DNA of 64,000 nt from Anopheles merus. Taxonomy: Eukaryota > Arthropoda > Insecta > Diptera > Culicidae. How positions within the stretch are numbered: the stretch's first letter is position 1; each line of letters begins with the position of its first letter. The DNA lies in the NCBI RefSeq assembly GCF_017562075.2, contig NW_024427627.1:69501-133500 (forward strand). Reading direction: 5' to 3'. Under the pieces are notes generated by a model. It was not told where the DNA came from and ran no database searches. It saw nothing but the letters and a program-made list of their open reading frames with translations. Shown in pieces: positions 24,322 to 35,800 of this stretch. Made by a program: the position numbers and the translations under genes.

Positions 24322-24403
24322 CAGCGCTCGGCAAAGCACGGCTCGCGAGCCACATGCGACTCTTTGCTCTTTGTCTAGATGGTGGATCTTTGCCGTTCGT
24401 ATA
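24322..24403. mobile_element. hAT end fragment (CAGCGCTCGGCAAAG)
   Basis: CAGCGCTCGGCAAAGCACGG followed by CTCGCGAGCCACATGCGACT has the hallmark start of GGTCGGCAAA-type hAT elements. No matching right end is seen, so it is truncated, apparently where the next MITE begins. Confidence 0.5.
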
Positions 24404-25378
24404 GGGCATACGTACCTATAGTGGTGCTAGAACCAATAGTGGTGGTATTGCACTAAAATGCGTCTCATTCGATAAATTAACAGTAGTTAATTTATCTACG
24501 ATAGTGTGAAATGTTCTCTAGCCTTTTACAAAGGATTTAAAAATGAAATGGGGCCATTTCGTTTCATAGTGACCGAAAAATCCATTATTTTGTAAAAGGT
24601 ATCAACATTTTTCCAAAATCCTTAGGATTTCATAACGATACTTATATTTTCGTTAACGTTCTAAATGACCACATAACAACGCAATTATCAGTTTTTTAAC
24701 GATAGTGTCATTATAGGTACACCAAACAGGCATGTTCCTATAGTGGTCGTAGTTCTAAAATCAATAAAAACAGGTAATTTTAGATTTTTTCACCGACATT
24801 TTTAACATGTCGTACTGTTTTCATTAAAATAAGCAACAAAAATGAGTTTTCTGTAAGTAATTTACCAAAGAAAGGCCAAAATTCGCTTATTTGGCTGAGT
24901 GAAAAATCGAATTCAAATCAAGCAAACTCTTCTGGGTATGGGTTGAGGACAGGTGTTATTCAGTACTTTAGTCAATATTTTCATCAACCAAATTCTTACA
25001 TTTTTTACGATCAAATTACGAAAGAAATCATTATTATCGCAGTAATCCTTGCTATTCATACGAAAACAGCTTCAAAACTAAGTTCCATTGATATTATACA
25101 CTGTTTTTAAGGCATCTTTGTTTACCACCACTATAGGAACACAATACGACGACTATAGGAACCATACCACCATTATGGGTACAACGAAGCAGTCACAAAA
25201 ATATGTATTTTTTGTAAAATTTATATGTTTCATGGTAAAAATGGTTGTGATTGCGAAGATAAAACATATTCCAACTGTTGTGTGTTAAAATATTCAGAAA
25301 TTGTCCTTTCTGACACTTTAAATCCATTAAAATACATCTGTACCACCACAAATTGCACCACTATTGGTACATTTACCC
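24404..25378. mobile_element. TA-flanked MITE with GTACC(T/A)ATAGTGGTG ends
   Basis: The left end GGGCATACGTACCTATAGTG and the reverse complement of the right end (GGGTAAATGTACCAATAGTG) are inverted repeats. Both are bordered by TA. Further internal inverted copies of the CCTATAGTGGT motif occur near 24738 and 25128, and tandem-like ones near 25150-25185, so the termini carry repeated binding-site-like units. No transposase frame. Superfamily unassigned, perhaps Tc1/mariner-like from the TA. Confidence 0.62.
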
Positions 25379-25497
25379 TAATTCATATGTTTTTAAGCAT
25401 TTTATTTATTGAGTTTTCTATTGTCCTTCCACACATACGGAGCCAAGGATCCATCAGGGTCTCAGGGGCGTATGTGAGTACCGGTACTACATAAGTG

Positions 25498-26037
25498 CTA
25501 TATAGTGCCAGATTCGTCCGCAACAGGTTCTTTGAGGTGAACTGATTTTTGAGGTATTAGAAATGACCGGTTGGCAGCCAGCATTCTTGCGCGCAACTCA
25601 GCTTCCATGCTATTGTCGTTGCTGACCTTTGACCCAAGAATAGTGAATTTTGGGACGACTTCAAAAGTGCGTTCACCTATTTGTACGTCACGCCTACATA
25701 AGTTTAGATTCGTTGTTGGTAGGGTTGTCACCATCAGTATGGTCTTTGCCTCGTTTGTCTGCAATCATAGATTCTCTGTCTGCTCTATCCCTTGGTAGCC
25801 TTCTGATACATAGGAGAGCAGCAGACCAATGATGTCTATATCATCAGCGTATGCCAGGTCCATCTCCACCCTCGAGGCACGGATGGTTCTCTCTAGTGCC
25901 AAGTTGAATATGAGACAGGCAAGCCCGTCCCCCTGGCGCAGACCTTTGGTGGTAGCCAAAGGCTCTGAGAGTTTTCCATCCACCCTCACCTGGCAAGTGA
26001 CGTTGGTCATAGTCATTATCATGCTAGATGCGTATTG
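25498..26037 (-). pseudogene. Non-LTR retrotransposon reverse transcriptase palm fragment (decayed)
   Basis: On the minus strand one frame, interrupted only by a TGA near 25765, encodes the reverse transcriptase block GLRQGDGLACLIFNLALE, the catalytic YADDIDIIG (about 25850), then NEAKTILMV and the FTILGSKVSNDNSMEAELRA region. These are motifs B to E of non-LTR reverse transcriptases of the same broad type as the fragment at 16675-17491, although they are not close copies. Finger and endonuclease parts are absent. This is a 5'-truncated dead copy. Confidence 0.85.
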
Positions 26038-26307
26038 TTAGGAATGTCCTCATTAGAACACAAATGAGATGTATGTATTTTTGCTGTTGTGGGAAATGCG
26101 GGCAATGTTCTCTTGAATCTTGTGATAACCATAGGGTAATATACATGATTAAATAAATAAATATCAAAATGGTCTCGCGTTCCAAATAGATTACGATCAT
26201 AAACTGTTCTACATACTCGACATCGAGCTAAAAATGGGACGGAACAGAAAAGCAGTATCAATGGAACTGTCTGCATATCCAAGGTAAAACAAGGAAATAA
26301 TTCACAT

Positions 26308-26501
26308 GGTCCCGTGATACTGCCGTCATCTCACACGACTTAACAATAGACCCGTGGAGAGTTCAAGTCCCGTTCGATCCCTGTACGCAGGATTGACTAT
26401 CCGGCTATGAGTTAACCAATAAGTTATAGTTAACCAACCCCATTAGAGACTCAGGCAACCCTAGACCTTCTAAAGTTGTTGCACCAAATAAGAAGAAGAA
26501 G
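26308..26501 (+). mobile_element. tRNA-derived SINE, near full length
   Basis: The tRNA-like head (CGTGATACTGCCGTCATC, then ACACGACTTAACAA and the B-box-like GAGTTCAAGTCCCG) is followed by a body with AGGATTGACTATCCGGCTAT and an (AAG)n 3' tail at 26490-26501. It matches the copy at 57686-57892 through its length with scattered changes. Confidence 0.75.
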
Positions 26502-26586
26502 ATATAAGGATGAACAATAGCAACGAACAGATATTTTGGTATTCAAAGGTTCTATTAATTCCTTACTTAACAAAATTACAAAATAA

Positions 26587-26752
26587 CCTGTTCTCACTTT
26601 CCTCTGAATCTTTATCCGGTTGCTATGGATCGCAATCAAATACGTCTGAATCGTTTTCAGCTACGTTTGGATCGTTTTCAGCTACGTTTGGATCGCCCTC
26701 AGCTACCTTTGGATTTTGCGGTAGCTCGCACAAATTTCGTTGCGGCGCAAAC
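26587..26752. repeat. Left arm of a 170-bp inverted pair with internal 21-bp repeats
   Basis: The arm contains tandem units of about 21 bp (GGATCGTTTTCAGCTACGTT type). It is the inverted counterpart of 29041-29223, with clear identity over almost its full length. Any peptide read through it (repeats of DRFQLRL) is an artefact of the unit. Confidence 0.85.
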
Positions 26753-26934
26753 TTTATTTAGTGACCGCTTGGCGTACCTCACGATTCACATCATAACAGA
26801 CCATATGAAAAGCAACAATTTCATATTGTTCTATGTTTGAACCCAATTGAGAACTTGTGTTGAAACCCTATTTTTAAGCAATGAATAACATTTGACAGAT
26901 TTGTCGGCTTCTACGCATCAGAATAGATTCCCAA

Positions 26935-27030
26935 GCAGACCGGCCCTCCATAGCAAAGAAGGAATATCCGGCTAAATCTCGAAAGCTTAAACAGGATGAC
27001 CTCGTAGGTCGTTACGTCTAAAAGAAGAAG
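26935..27030 (+). mobile_element. Possible second-family SINE 3' end
   Basis: The segment ends GACCTCGTAGGTCGTTACG and then an AAG-rich tail (AAAAGAAGAAG), a structure typical of mosquito SINE ends. It does not match the other SINE copies here. No head or target duplication seen. Confidence 0.35.
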
Positions 27031-27193
27031 ATTGTGCAAGTTTGTTTGGAAAACTTGGCTAAAGAATATACATACAAATGTATGAATCGTGATGTAAGCC
27101 TGTAATAAAAAATACGATTAGGTTTTACAATTGAATGCATTAATTATTTAATTCTTTCCTTGGGATGCAAATGTGTCCCGCGATCACTGAATA

Positions 27194-27395
27194 CAGTGTT
27201 TCCCACAATGTATTGGTTGGTTACCATCAATTTTTGGTGGGTTCCCACGATTTTTTGACCGTTTCCCAGAATTTTTTGTTCCAATTGTATTGATATCCAA
27301 TCAAAAAATACCAATAAATTATGGGAACGAACCAAAAATGTATGGGAAACGATAAAAAAATCGTGGGAACGCACCAATAAATCGTCGAAACCCTG
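27194..27395. mobile_element. 202-bp TA-flanked MITE (CAGKGTTTCCCA ends)
   Basis: The left end CAGTGTTTCCCA and the right end (reverse complement CAGGGTTTCGACGATTTATT) extend into inverted arms containing GTTCCCACGATTTTTT on both sides. TA flanks it at 27192-27193 and 27396-27397. There is no coding capacity. Its right end was later used as the target of the hAT element at 27401. Confidence 0.7.
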
Positions 27396-27400
27396 TAAAC

Positions 27401-29029
27401 CAGCGGTCGGCAAAGTCCGGCCCGCCGCGACATTCAATCCGGCCCGCGAAAGGATTTGACTGATTTTGAAAGATGGGAAGCAAATCACGCAAATTCGTAC
27501 ACAAATCACTGAAGATCTTCTTGTATACCATATTAAACCATCGTAATTTTTCAACTTCTAATTAAAGATACTGAATCCATAGTACTTTAATTAAAAGTTG
27601 AAAAAGTACGATGGTTCGAACTTGTTGATATGAAATTAACTGAGGCCTTTGATTTAATGTGTAACAAGTAATAATTCTTTATTTCTTCACTGTACGTCCG
27701 TTCGGTAGAAAGTCCAAATCGCAAGAGAGTGTATGTGGTGCCGCTTGCACCGCGTGTAGTTTCCGGCTGTCAAAAGTTCAGATCGCTGTTACAGCCCGTT
27801 CTGCCAAGGTGAAGAGATTTTTCAAGCTGTGACAATAAGGCGGAACTTTTCCAACAGAACTCGAGGTCAATATCCCCGTAGCTTTTGCATGAAAAAATAT
27901 GCCATTTTCGGCTGGCTGTAGAAAAAAAAACTAGAAAAGATAATTTCTTTACATTTACATCTGTTCAAAGGGAATTATTTCAGATTACTTGCACAAATAT
28001 GTTCAAGACTTTGCGAATTGCCTTTCGTCAGTTATTAGGAATTTTCACCATGGTGGACGAAGACATGCATGATTTAAGTTCTACCTTTGATTTCCATCAA
28101 TTCCTCCTAAGTTTTCGCTGCAAAATTGTTAAAGTAGAGTTTTTGCATCACGTTGGCGTAGAAAAAAATCGATGGAACACAGGTGACGGATGTTGGACCA
28201 GTTTGCGGACTAGGGTGTTATATCGAAATTCTGTCGAAATTCACCAGAATTGATTGCATTAAGTTTTTTGTGTAATTGTTTGCCACTGCGAAGCCAGTGG
28301 ATGCGATTTCTAATTCCTGATCTGTTTCTTCATGTTTCCCAGGTATTATTTTACTGTTTGGTGGTCCGGATATTCCGGTCCAGCTAATGCAGTAATGTAG
28401 CTACTTGTCCCTCTTACATCATTTCAGCTTCTTTTGGAATCTCAAAAATGAACCTGGGCTTTCTTTCAATGCTTTGATTATTGCCTAATAGTGCCAAGAT
28501 GTTGGCGATCAAAATGCCAAAACGGGTATTACTTATTATATACGACGTCCACAAACTTCCGCACGGAGTCCATTTTGGTCGCTACGGGGTGCCATTCTTT
28601 GATCGCGCACGCTTTTGATTCACTATTTTAGCCATCATGGTTAGAGTTCGTCTGATAGAGGTGTCAAATTTTGTCTGCTAACTAATGGGATACTACTACT
28701 CAAAGTGCAATGAACGTTTTGTTAGTGATAAGATAAAGATAAAGATAAACCCATGCAAAATCGACAATTGTTGTCCATTTTTTAATGTAACCGTTATGTA
28801 ATATTAATATTATTTTAACACCACAATAAGGCTATCGGTATGAAGGTCGCAAACGAAATTTTATGATTTATATTTTTGTACATTAAAATTTTTCTTTAGT
28901 AGGTATTATCAATTTTGAACCATTCTTGGATGACACAATTATAGGAAAACAACAATAATACCAATCGCATTGCTTGATATCATTAACCACTAAATTTGGC
29001 CCTTCGCCTTAAAAGTTTGCCGACCGCTG
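27401..29029. mobile_element. hAT-like element with perfect 8-bp duplication (copy 2), carrying an inserted mariner-like fragment
   Basis: The ends CAGCGGTCGGCAAAGTCCGG and TTTGCCGACCGCTG match those of the element at 3899-4735. The flanks are an exact 8-bp duplication CTGTAAAC (27393-27400, 29030-29037). Without the foreign segment at about 27990-28680 the element would be near 900 bp, close to copy 1. No hAT transposase frame is seen. Confidence 0.9.
27990..28680 (-). mobile_element. Mariner-like element remnant nested in the hAT copy
   Basis: In reverse complement, 28400-28660 aligns with 8140-8440 (including the AGCGTGCGCGATCAAA and TTTTGGCACTATTAG-like blocks and the helix-turn-helix region). 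28090-28340 aligns with 9029-9297 (AACAGTAAAATAATACCTGG, then ACACCCTAGTCCGCAAACTG). The copy therefore preserves the element without the SINE that interrupts the first copy. Frames are broken. Outer boundaries are uncertain. Confidence 0.55.
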
Positions 29030-29040
29030 CTGTAAACGGT

Positions 29041-29223
29041 TGCGCTGGAATGGAATTTGCGCGAGCTACCGCAAAATCCAAAGGTAGCTGAGAGCGATCC
29101 AAATGTAGCTGAAAACGATCCAAACGTAGCTGAAAACGATTCAGACGTAGTTGATTGCGATCCATTCTCATGGATTGCGATCCATAGCAACCGGATAAAG
29201 ATTCAGAGGAAAGTGAGAACAGG
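29041..29223. repeat. Right arm of the 170-bp inverted pair
   Basis: This is the reverse complement of 26587-26752, with an extra roughly 20-bp duplication around GGATTGCGATCCAT. It begins a few bases after the hAT target duplication, so the hAT insertion lies between the arms. Confidence 0.85.
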
Positions 29224-29750
29224 TGTAAGAGTTTTACATAACGTACTTTAAAAAGAAACCTAAAATCTTAACCAGTTATTAAATTGTGATGGAATCAAAA
29301 TAAGGAATAAAACTAAACTATTACAATACAGTACAGAAGCATAGAACTTAAAACCCACACGCCACCTTCTAGCTCAAACCACTCATTCTAATCTTCAGAA
29401 TTTCATTAGACTCTATAGTGTGCTTTGATTTATGTGTTTCTATTTCATTTTCTGAACCATAAAGCTAGTACCAAGTTCCCCCACGAACCGCATGATTATT
29501 AAGGGCTTCAAACGCGCTCATCAAATGCGACCGCGCATGTTTTTATCACACATATCGTATTCGCGGAATATGGCCACATATATCCAATATAAAACATCAA
29601 ATGAGCATCATAACCATCTTTATCACCATCTTCGACTTCGAGCGGTACGTAGAATTCACATGCGCCCAAGTCCCAGTGCCATCGTCAAGTCGCGTGTAAG
29701 TGATTTTAATATTTTTCACATTAATTTTCCTTCCCAAACCACAGGAACCG

Positions 29751-29823
<73 letters not shown>

Positions 29824-32800
29824 CTCTTTATAGATAGAGACCGACCGACCGATCGAGACTGAAGCCGCGGCTCACGCGCCGCTTAGGGTAGGTTGATGTC
29901 TAATTTAACCTAATTTAATCCTCCCAGTTTTTATCGCCGCTACCGAACCTTCGAGGTTGATGGATACATACACTCGGGAACCATAAATATTTAATAAGTT
30001 CCCATCGTAGATTTATACGACTGGGGTTGGTGGATTCTGCTGGCAAACTTTTAGCCACACAGCTCTGCGAGCTGGAAAGGATACGCTATTTCTCCGTCTA
30101 CCAAACGGTTAAACGAACCACCGATGGATTAACGTAGCATTTAACGCTCTGGCCACAAATGGGAGAATAAATACGCCCGTCATTGTGTGCCATTTGATGC
30201 GCTTCTTTAATCGCCGATCCACAAAGCGTGCCGCACGGTCCTCCTCGCACCGACTCCTTGCCGTAGAGCGGTTCCTCCGTTCGCGTCACGAGAGAATGAT
30301 TTCTGCAAAGTAGTTCCGTCGTGGTGACAATTCTTCTTTCAAACGTTCCATTCGAAGATGGTGCACAGCCACCAAAACGTAGTACCTAGTGTCGCACAAC
30401 AAACAACCTGCACGCGGTCGGTTCCCGGACCGGAAAGGGGAAATTTCCGGCGAATGCGGTCCTACACGGTGATCCCTTCCAGCGGGGGCACGCCTGCCAG
30501 CTATTAATATTCAATAAAACCGCCTCTCCGTGTGTGGGTTCACGAGCTGCCGGTGTGGGCTGTCAGTGCCGGGCCCGGCTGACAATGGTAACGTGAAAAA
30601 TATTATAAAGTCATCAGCACACTCCGAAGATTAGGATGTTATCCCCGCGCAACAGTGCTTACTGGCACGTGACCTCACCAGCGGGAAGGAATCGAACCGT
30701 GCGCCCTGACCCTAACTCAATAAAACTGTTGCTAACTGGGGCTCGTCGTTGGGTGAAGGTGATGGGAAAATGCGTCCGGACCATAGCAGTGATAGTGAAA
30801 AGTTCGCACGGAGCAAATAATGAATGAACAGGATATTATTATTCTCCTTCGCTCGTGCTTGTTAATTCGAAGATGCAGAGGCTGGTGAAGGTTATTAGTG
30901 GCGATAAATTAATCAATTTCGAAAAACGATGTTACTACAATTATCTTGTGTTATAGTATATCTTATTACTGATTTTTATTGAACTATAAATGTTTTTTTT
31001 TTCAATATACATTTTTTTTACTGTTGTTTAGAAGCTTAACAAAGAACAAAATCTTTATTTGTTAAACCGCAACAACTGCAATCGATTTCGACTTTTATTT
31101 GTCTTTGTTCAACACATGAGCATCGTATATGCCATATGTGTATCACATCAGTATCAATGTGAATCAGTTTGATGTTCCCTGGTTGAATGTGGAGGGAAAT
31201 TGTGCATTTTCATCGAGGAAATTGTATTTATGTTGATATTGTAATCAGGCTTGATAAGGATAATAATTTATTTATTTTTTTACTCCTTATTTTGTTGCTT
31301 GCTTTATAATGATAATAAATAACGCATAAGTTTCCCTCAACAATAAAATAATAAATCATTAAATGCTTTAACAACATTAAAATGCTGATTTTAATCATAT
31401 GTTAAGCGCCTGCATATTTAAAAAAATGATTAAATTAAAAGTTAACCCTTTTATCAATAATTTGACCGGACTGTAGCGTCTATCTCTATGGTATGGTCAT
31501 TGTGAAACAACTAATGAATTTCTTTTGAAAATCCGAAGTGATCAACAATCGCACAATACTTGCTACTATCTGGTTCCTAAATTCACGGCAGGATGTTTCG
31601 TAGATTGAATGGTGAGCACTCTTGACGTGACATAAAAACATCAGATGATGTGTGAAACTGTAATTACATATACTGAGGAAATTAGACCCGAAAGTTATAG
31701 CAATATTTCAGTATACATGAAACCATTATCAATCTCAACCTGTCCTGTTCGATCAACAGGGCTAAAGAATATCCATGCAAATCATCATCATCATCATCAT
31801 TATGGCTGACGTTTTCGCCTTTGATTAAAAACCATTGCAGCTTCGCGAGCGCGCGATCACGTTACGTGATAATAGTGTCTAGAACGGGCTCAGTAAAAAA
31901 TATTAAAGATATAAAATTACATACAGCAAATAAAATTTATGTTGAACCACACGGTATTACAACATGGCAACAATAATTAAAATTAAAGTGTTTTACAAGG
32001 TTGTTGTTATCTCACACAGCACATAAACAATGAAAATAAAACATTAGCCATGCGATAAAATTATTCTTTTGCTATATTGTTCATAAACAATATAAAACAA
32101 CGAAATTAATGTTAACAAAACCAAAACCGTGTCTCTTATAGCGAAACGATTACGATCAAACCCACTTGACTCGACACGAGGAAGATGGAAAAATCAAAGT
32201 AACCCTGACACCACCAGTTGTCTACCAACTCTCTTTCCCAACGTTCCCCAGTTGTATCCTGCGCCGCTCCTTTCTTCCTGTTGGAGTGTTTTGATAGGTG
32301 TGGTATTTCGCCGGGCCAATTTAGGCAATAAAAAGCCCACCCTTTAGCAACAATCACATGTATCGCGATGCTTGGATACTGGATGAGAAGAAAGAATCTT
32401 TGATCGTACGCAAAACAAGCCTGCCACGTGCCGACAGGTACCCGAGGCACACACGTGACCGACCATGCGCCTCACAGCCTCCTTCGATGTGCAAGATTGC
32501 TCGCGTAGCGGAAAGTAGAGCAAAAAAATAGGAAAATCAACAAATACGCTTCACCGCGTTAAGCATCCCTCGTTTCGCACAACCAACGGGCAAACGGCCA
32601 AACGGAGACCAACGCAACAGTGATCAAGTCGTCATCGTTTGTTAATCGGTTGCTATCAAACATCTCGAGCCCATTTTGTATCATTTTGTGTTTTTGTTTT
32701 TTTTGTTGTTGTTGTTGTGTGCTTCTATCTCACAATAAAAAAAGGTACAACATAATGTCCATCTACTGAAGGAAGGCCAGCGTTGAAACAGTATCGTTTC

Positions 32801-35800
32801 CCCTTGTTTTATGAATGTCCCAGGGGGGTTTCGAAAAGATTTTCCCTCGACGATAAAACGTCACTGCCGTTTCCCACCGATCCCGAACGACACCCTCCTG
32901 CGCGTCCATGCATCCTGCCGGGTTGAGAGCAAATGCAGTTCATCCGTTAAACTGTTTGTAGTCTACCGTTGCAGAAGATATTAATTCCTCTGTTTACGGT
33001 TTACGGCCCAAATCCGGCGTCAAGTCACGTGTCACGGGGCCGTGCGAGAGGGCGTACTAGGCGAAGAGCAAATTGCCTCACCCACCCACACAAATTCCCT
33101 TCGCGTTCACCGTTCCGATCGAGTTTTGATCGTTCCCGTTGGCCCATGGCCATGGTTTGCAATGTGCGCTTTGAAACTCTTTGACCTGGCGAAAAACCTT
33201 CCGAACGCTAATAGTCGGAGGTTTTCTCCCATCCCTTTTTTGAACGTTCTCGGATCGGTCGGCCTGGATCAATGAATATTAAATAATGAAGTCGGGAATG
33301 TGTGAAATTAAAACGGGACCGTGTGCCTTTGTTTACGATTTTATCGCCCCCGGAAGAGCGGGTGCGTGTGCACTTTTCCGGTGCGCTAAACCTTTTCTTT
33401 TTTTTCATTTGCTGTCCCGGAAAAGTGTGCATTGGTGGTTTCGTGTCGTTGTTCCGTTGCTAGGGCGATTTTCCGCTGGTCCTTGAAGTTCCGGTGGACA
33501 GTGTAGTTGATTTTGTTTTGAACGAAAGGTGTTGAACCATGCAATATGGAGCAAATTGATGAATCGCTTTGTTGTCTTTGAGTGTAAGTCTATTGTTTTC
33601 TTTCAGGTGAGTGTTTTTACTCTCTTTGAGATATTTGTTTAACAATGTATTGGCTTATGCATCATTCATACTTATTCACTTTTGAACAACATCAAACAAC
33701 TGATAAAAGATAAAAAACGTAATAAATCATCCTTCAATCTGCATCGCACAGTTTGTCATGTCACAGTCATACCAATACTCAAGTGTAGTAAAGAAAGATC
33801 ATTGTACATTAAACTAAATAAACTATAATAAGGCACTATGTATAAAATAGCGAATACGTGCAATTTTAATAACAATAACATAAAAATAATTATTTTAACA
33901 AATAAATGTTCACCGCACAATGCATATTATGGAATTCAACGAGGTCGGACGAATGCGATTCCCATCTGATCTGTCCCCTTGTAGCAAGGACTAACTATCC
34001 GGACGGAAGCATGGGCTGGTATCTGGTACAATAATTCCAAGAAGCCGATAAAGGCTTGCACGATCGCCAAGCTAATACGCAACAAAAAATCCATTCTTAA
34101 TTCAAAACGCATATTACGCATTTTTTGTATCAACCTTCAAACGATTTGTGTCAAAAGTTGACAGCAAACGGACAATTTCTTCGTGAGTTAGAGCATTTTA
34201 TGTGAAGCCACTTTTGTGTTTTGAAAAATCATGGAAAAAAATGTTACGTGTTGATAAAAGATTCGGTTAGATGAAGAGTTTTCGGACACGGGCTCACCAA
34301 AATCAACCTTAAAGAATTAATATGTGAAGTTAAAAAGTGGTGGAATGAGCCGGTGCCGGTTAAGACGGTGAACACAGAGAGCAGACACTCAAAAGATTTC
34401 AAAGGAATATTTTGCTCATACTGTTCACGAATATTTGGATATGAGAAAGCTCTATACAAAAAGGCTGGCTCGCGAGCACACATTTGACCAAAAACAACAA
34501 CAAGTTGTTGAGTCACATATCATTGAAAACCATAATACACAGATTTAGCTACGAATTGTTTCCTCACCCACCGTATGATGCAGACCTGGCTCCCAGGAAC
34601 TAATTCCTGTGCTCTGATATTAATAGGATGCTCACTGTGAGGAAATTTTCGTCGAAAGAAGAGGTAACCGCCGAAACTGAAGACAATTTTGAGGCAAATA
34701 ACAAATCGCACTTCAAAAATGGTATCGAAAAGTTTAAAATCGCTATAATTGGTATATCACTCTTGAATCGATATTTGTTGAATACGAAAAAAAATAGCCA
34801 AAAAACTATGGTAGACCATACAATTATCAGTGCACCTGTTATACATTATTGTACTAACAACATTTTAAGCTTTGAGGCTCTTGCCATCGTGTGAACATTT
34901 TGAACTATCCATCCTAAACAAAGCTAACTACAAGAGTAAAAGCATAAGTAGAAAATTCGTATAAGGTTTTTTATTGCTGCCCTAGTGGAGTGGTATCCAC
35001 TAAATAAGCTTTGAAAAAATGTTTTTAAAATGTGTTAAGTAATATTTTCGATTCACAGAGCAGTTATACAAATTTGAAAGAAACAAGAATAATTATGATT
35101 CACATTTAATATGGAAAAATAAATGAAAAATATGTTTTGTGTTTTACAATATTTCTTTGGTTATTTAAAATTTAGTTCTTGTGATTAACGTAGTTTAAAC
35201 TTCTCACTCTTATTATGGACCACCTGCCATGCCAAAACCCATGTCTTGGACCATTGTGGTAACATTTCTTCATTCATTATTATTCTGCCCAAACACAATG
35301 CAACATTTTTAAGTGTTTCAACAGTCTCTATTTATCCTCAGGCGCGTAGCACACCAATGGAAAAGCAAAATTACAGTATGCTAATTAGCACCAGCCAACC
35401 ACAAGAATAACAAAACGACACCATATTTGCAAACCCTATGCTGCATGTAAGTAGGCTACGATCATTGAAAATGTAATCGATAGCTATCCGTTTGTCATCG
35501 GCAGAAGAGGTCCTTGAGACCATAAATACCTACCACCACTTCAAGGCCACTTCCGGCAGCGCTTTAGGATACATTCATTCCCTGCACACCGAAACCCACA
35601 GAAGGTGCCCAGATACCTACCCGATCGGCATGTATGGCTGTAAGGCGCACGCTGTTAAAAATGGGAAATTAATGTACACTGTAAAACCCAGGTAATCGAT
35701 CCAGCTACTAGAGGTAATACCATATTTTGAGATCCCTCGGCGGTGTCCCTACCGTTCCGGTGCATGTTGTGGTGGCGATCTTGCAACGATTGTTTGCATC

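Noticed and set aside
27885..28253. 122-aa plus-strand frame
   Set aside because: It lies antisense in the mariner-like remnant nested in the hAT and is not coding on that strand.
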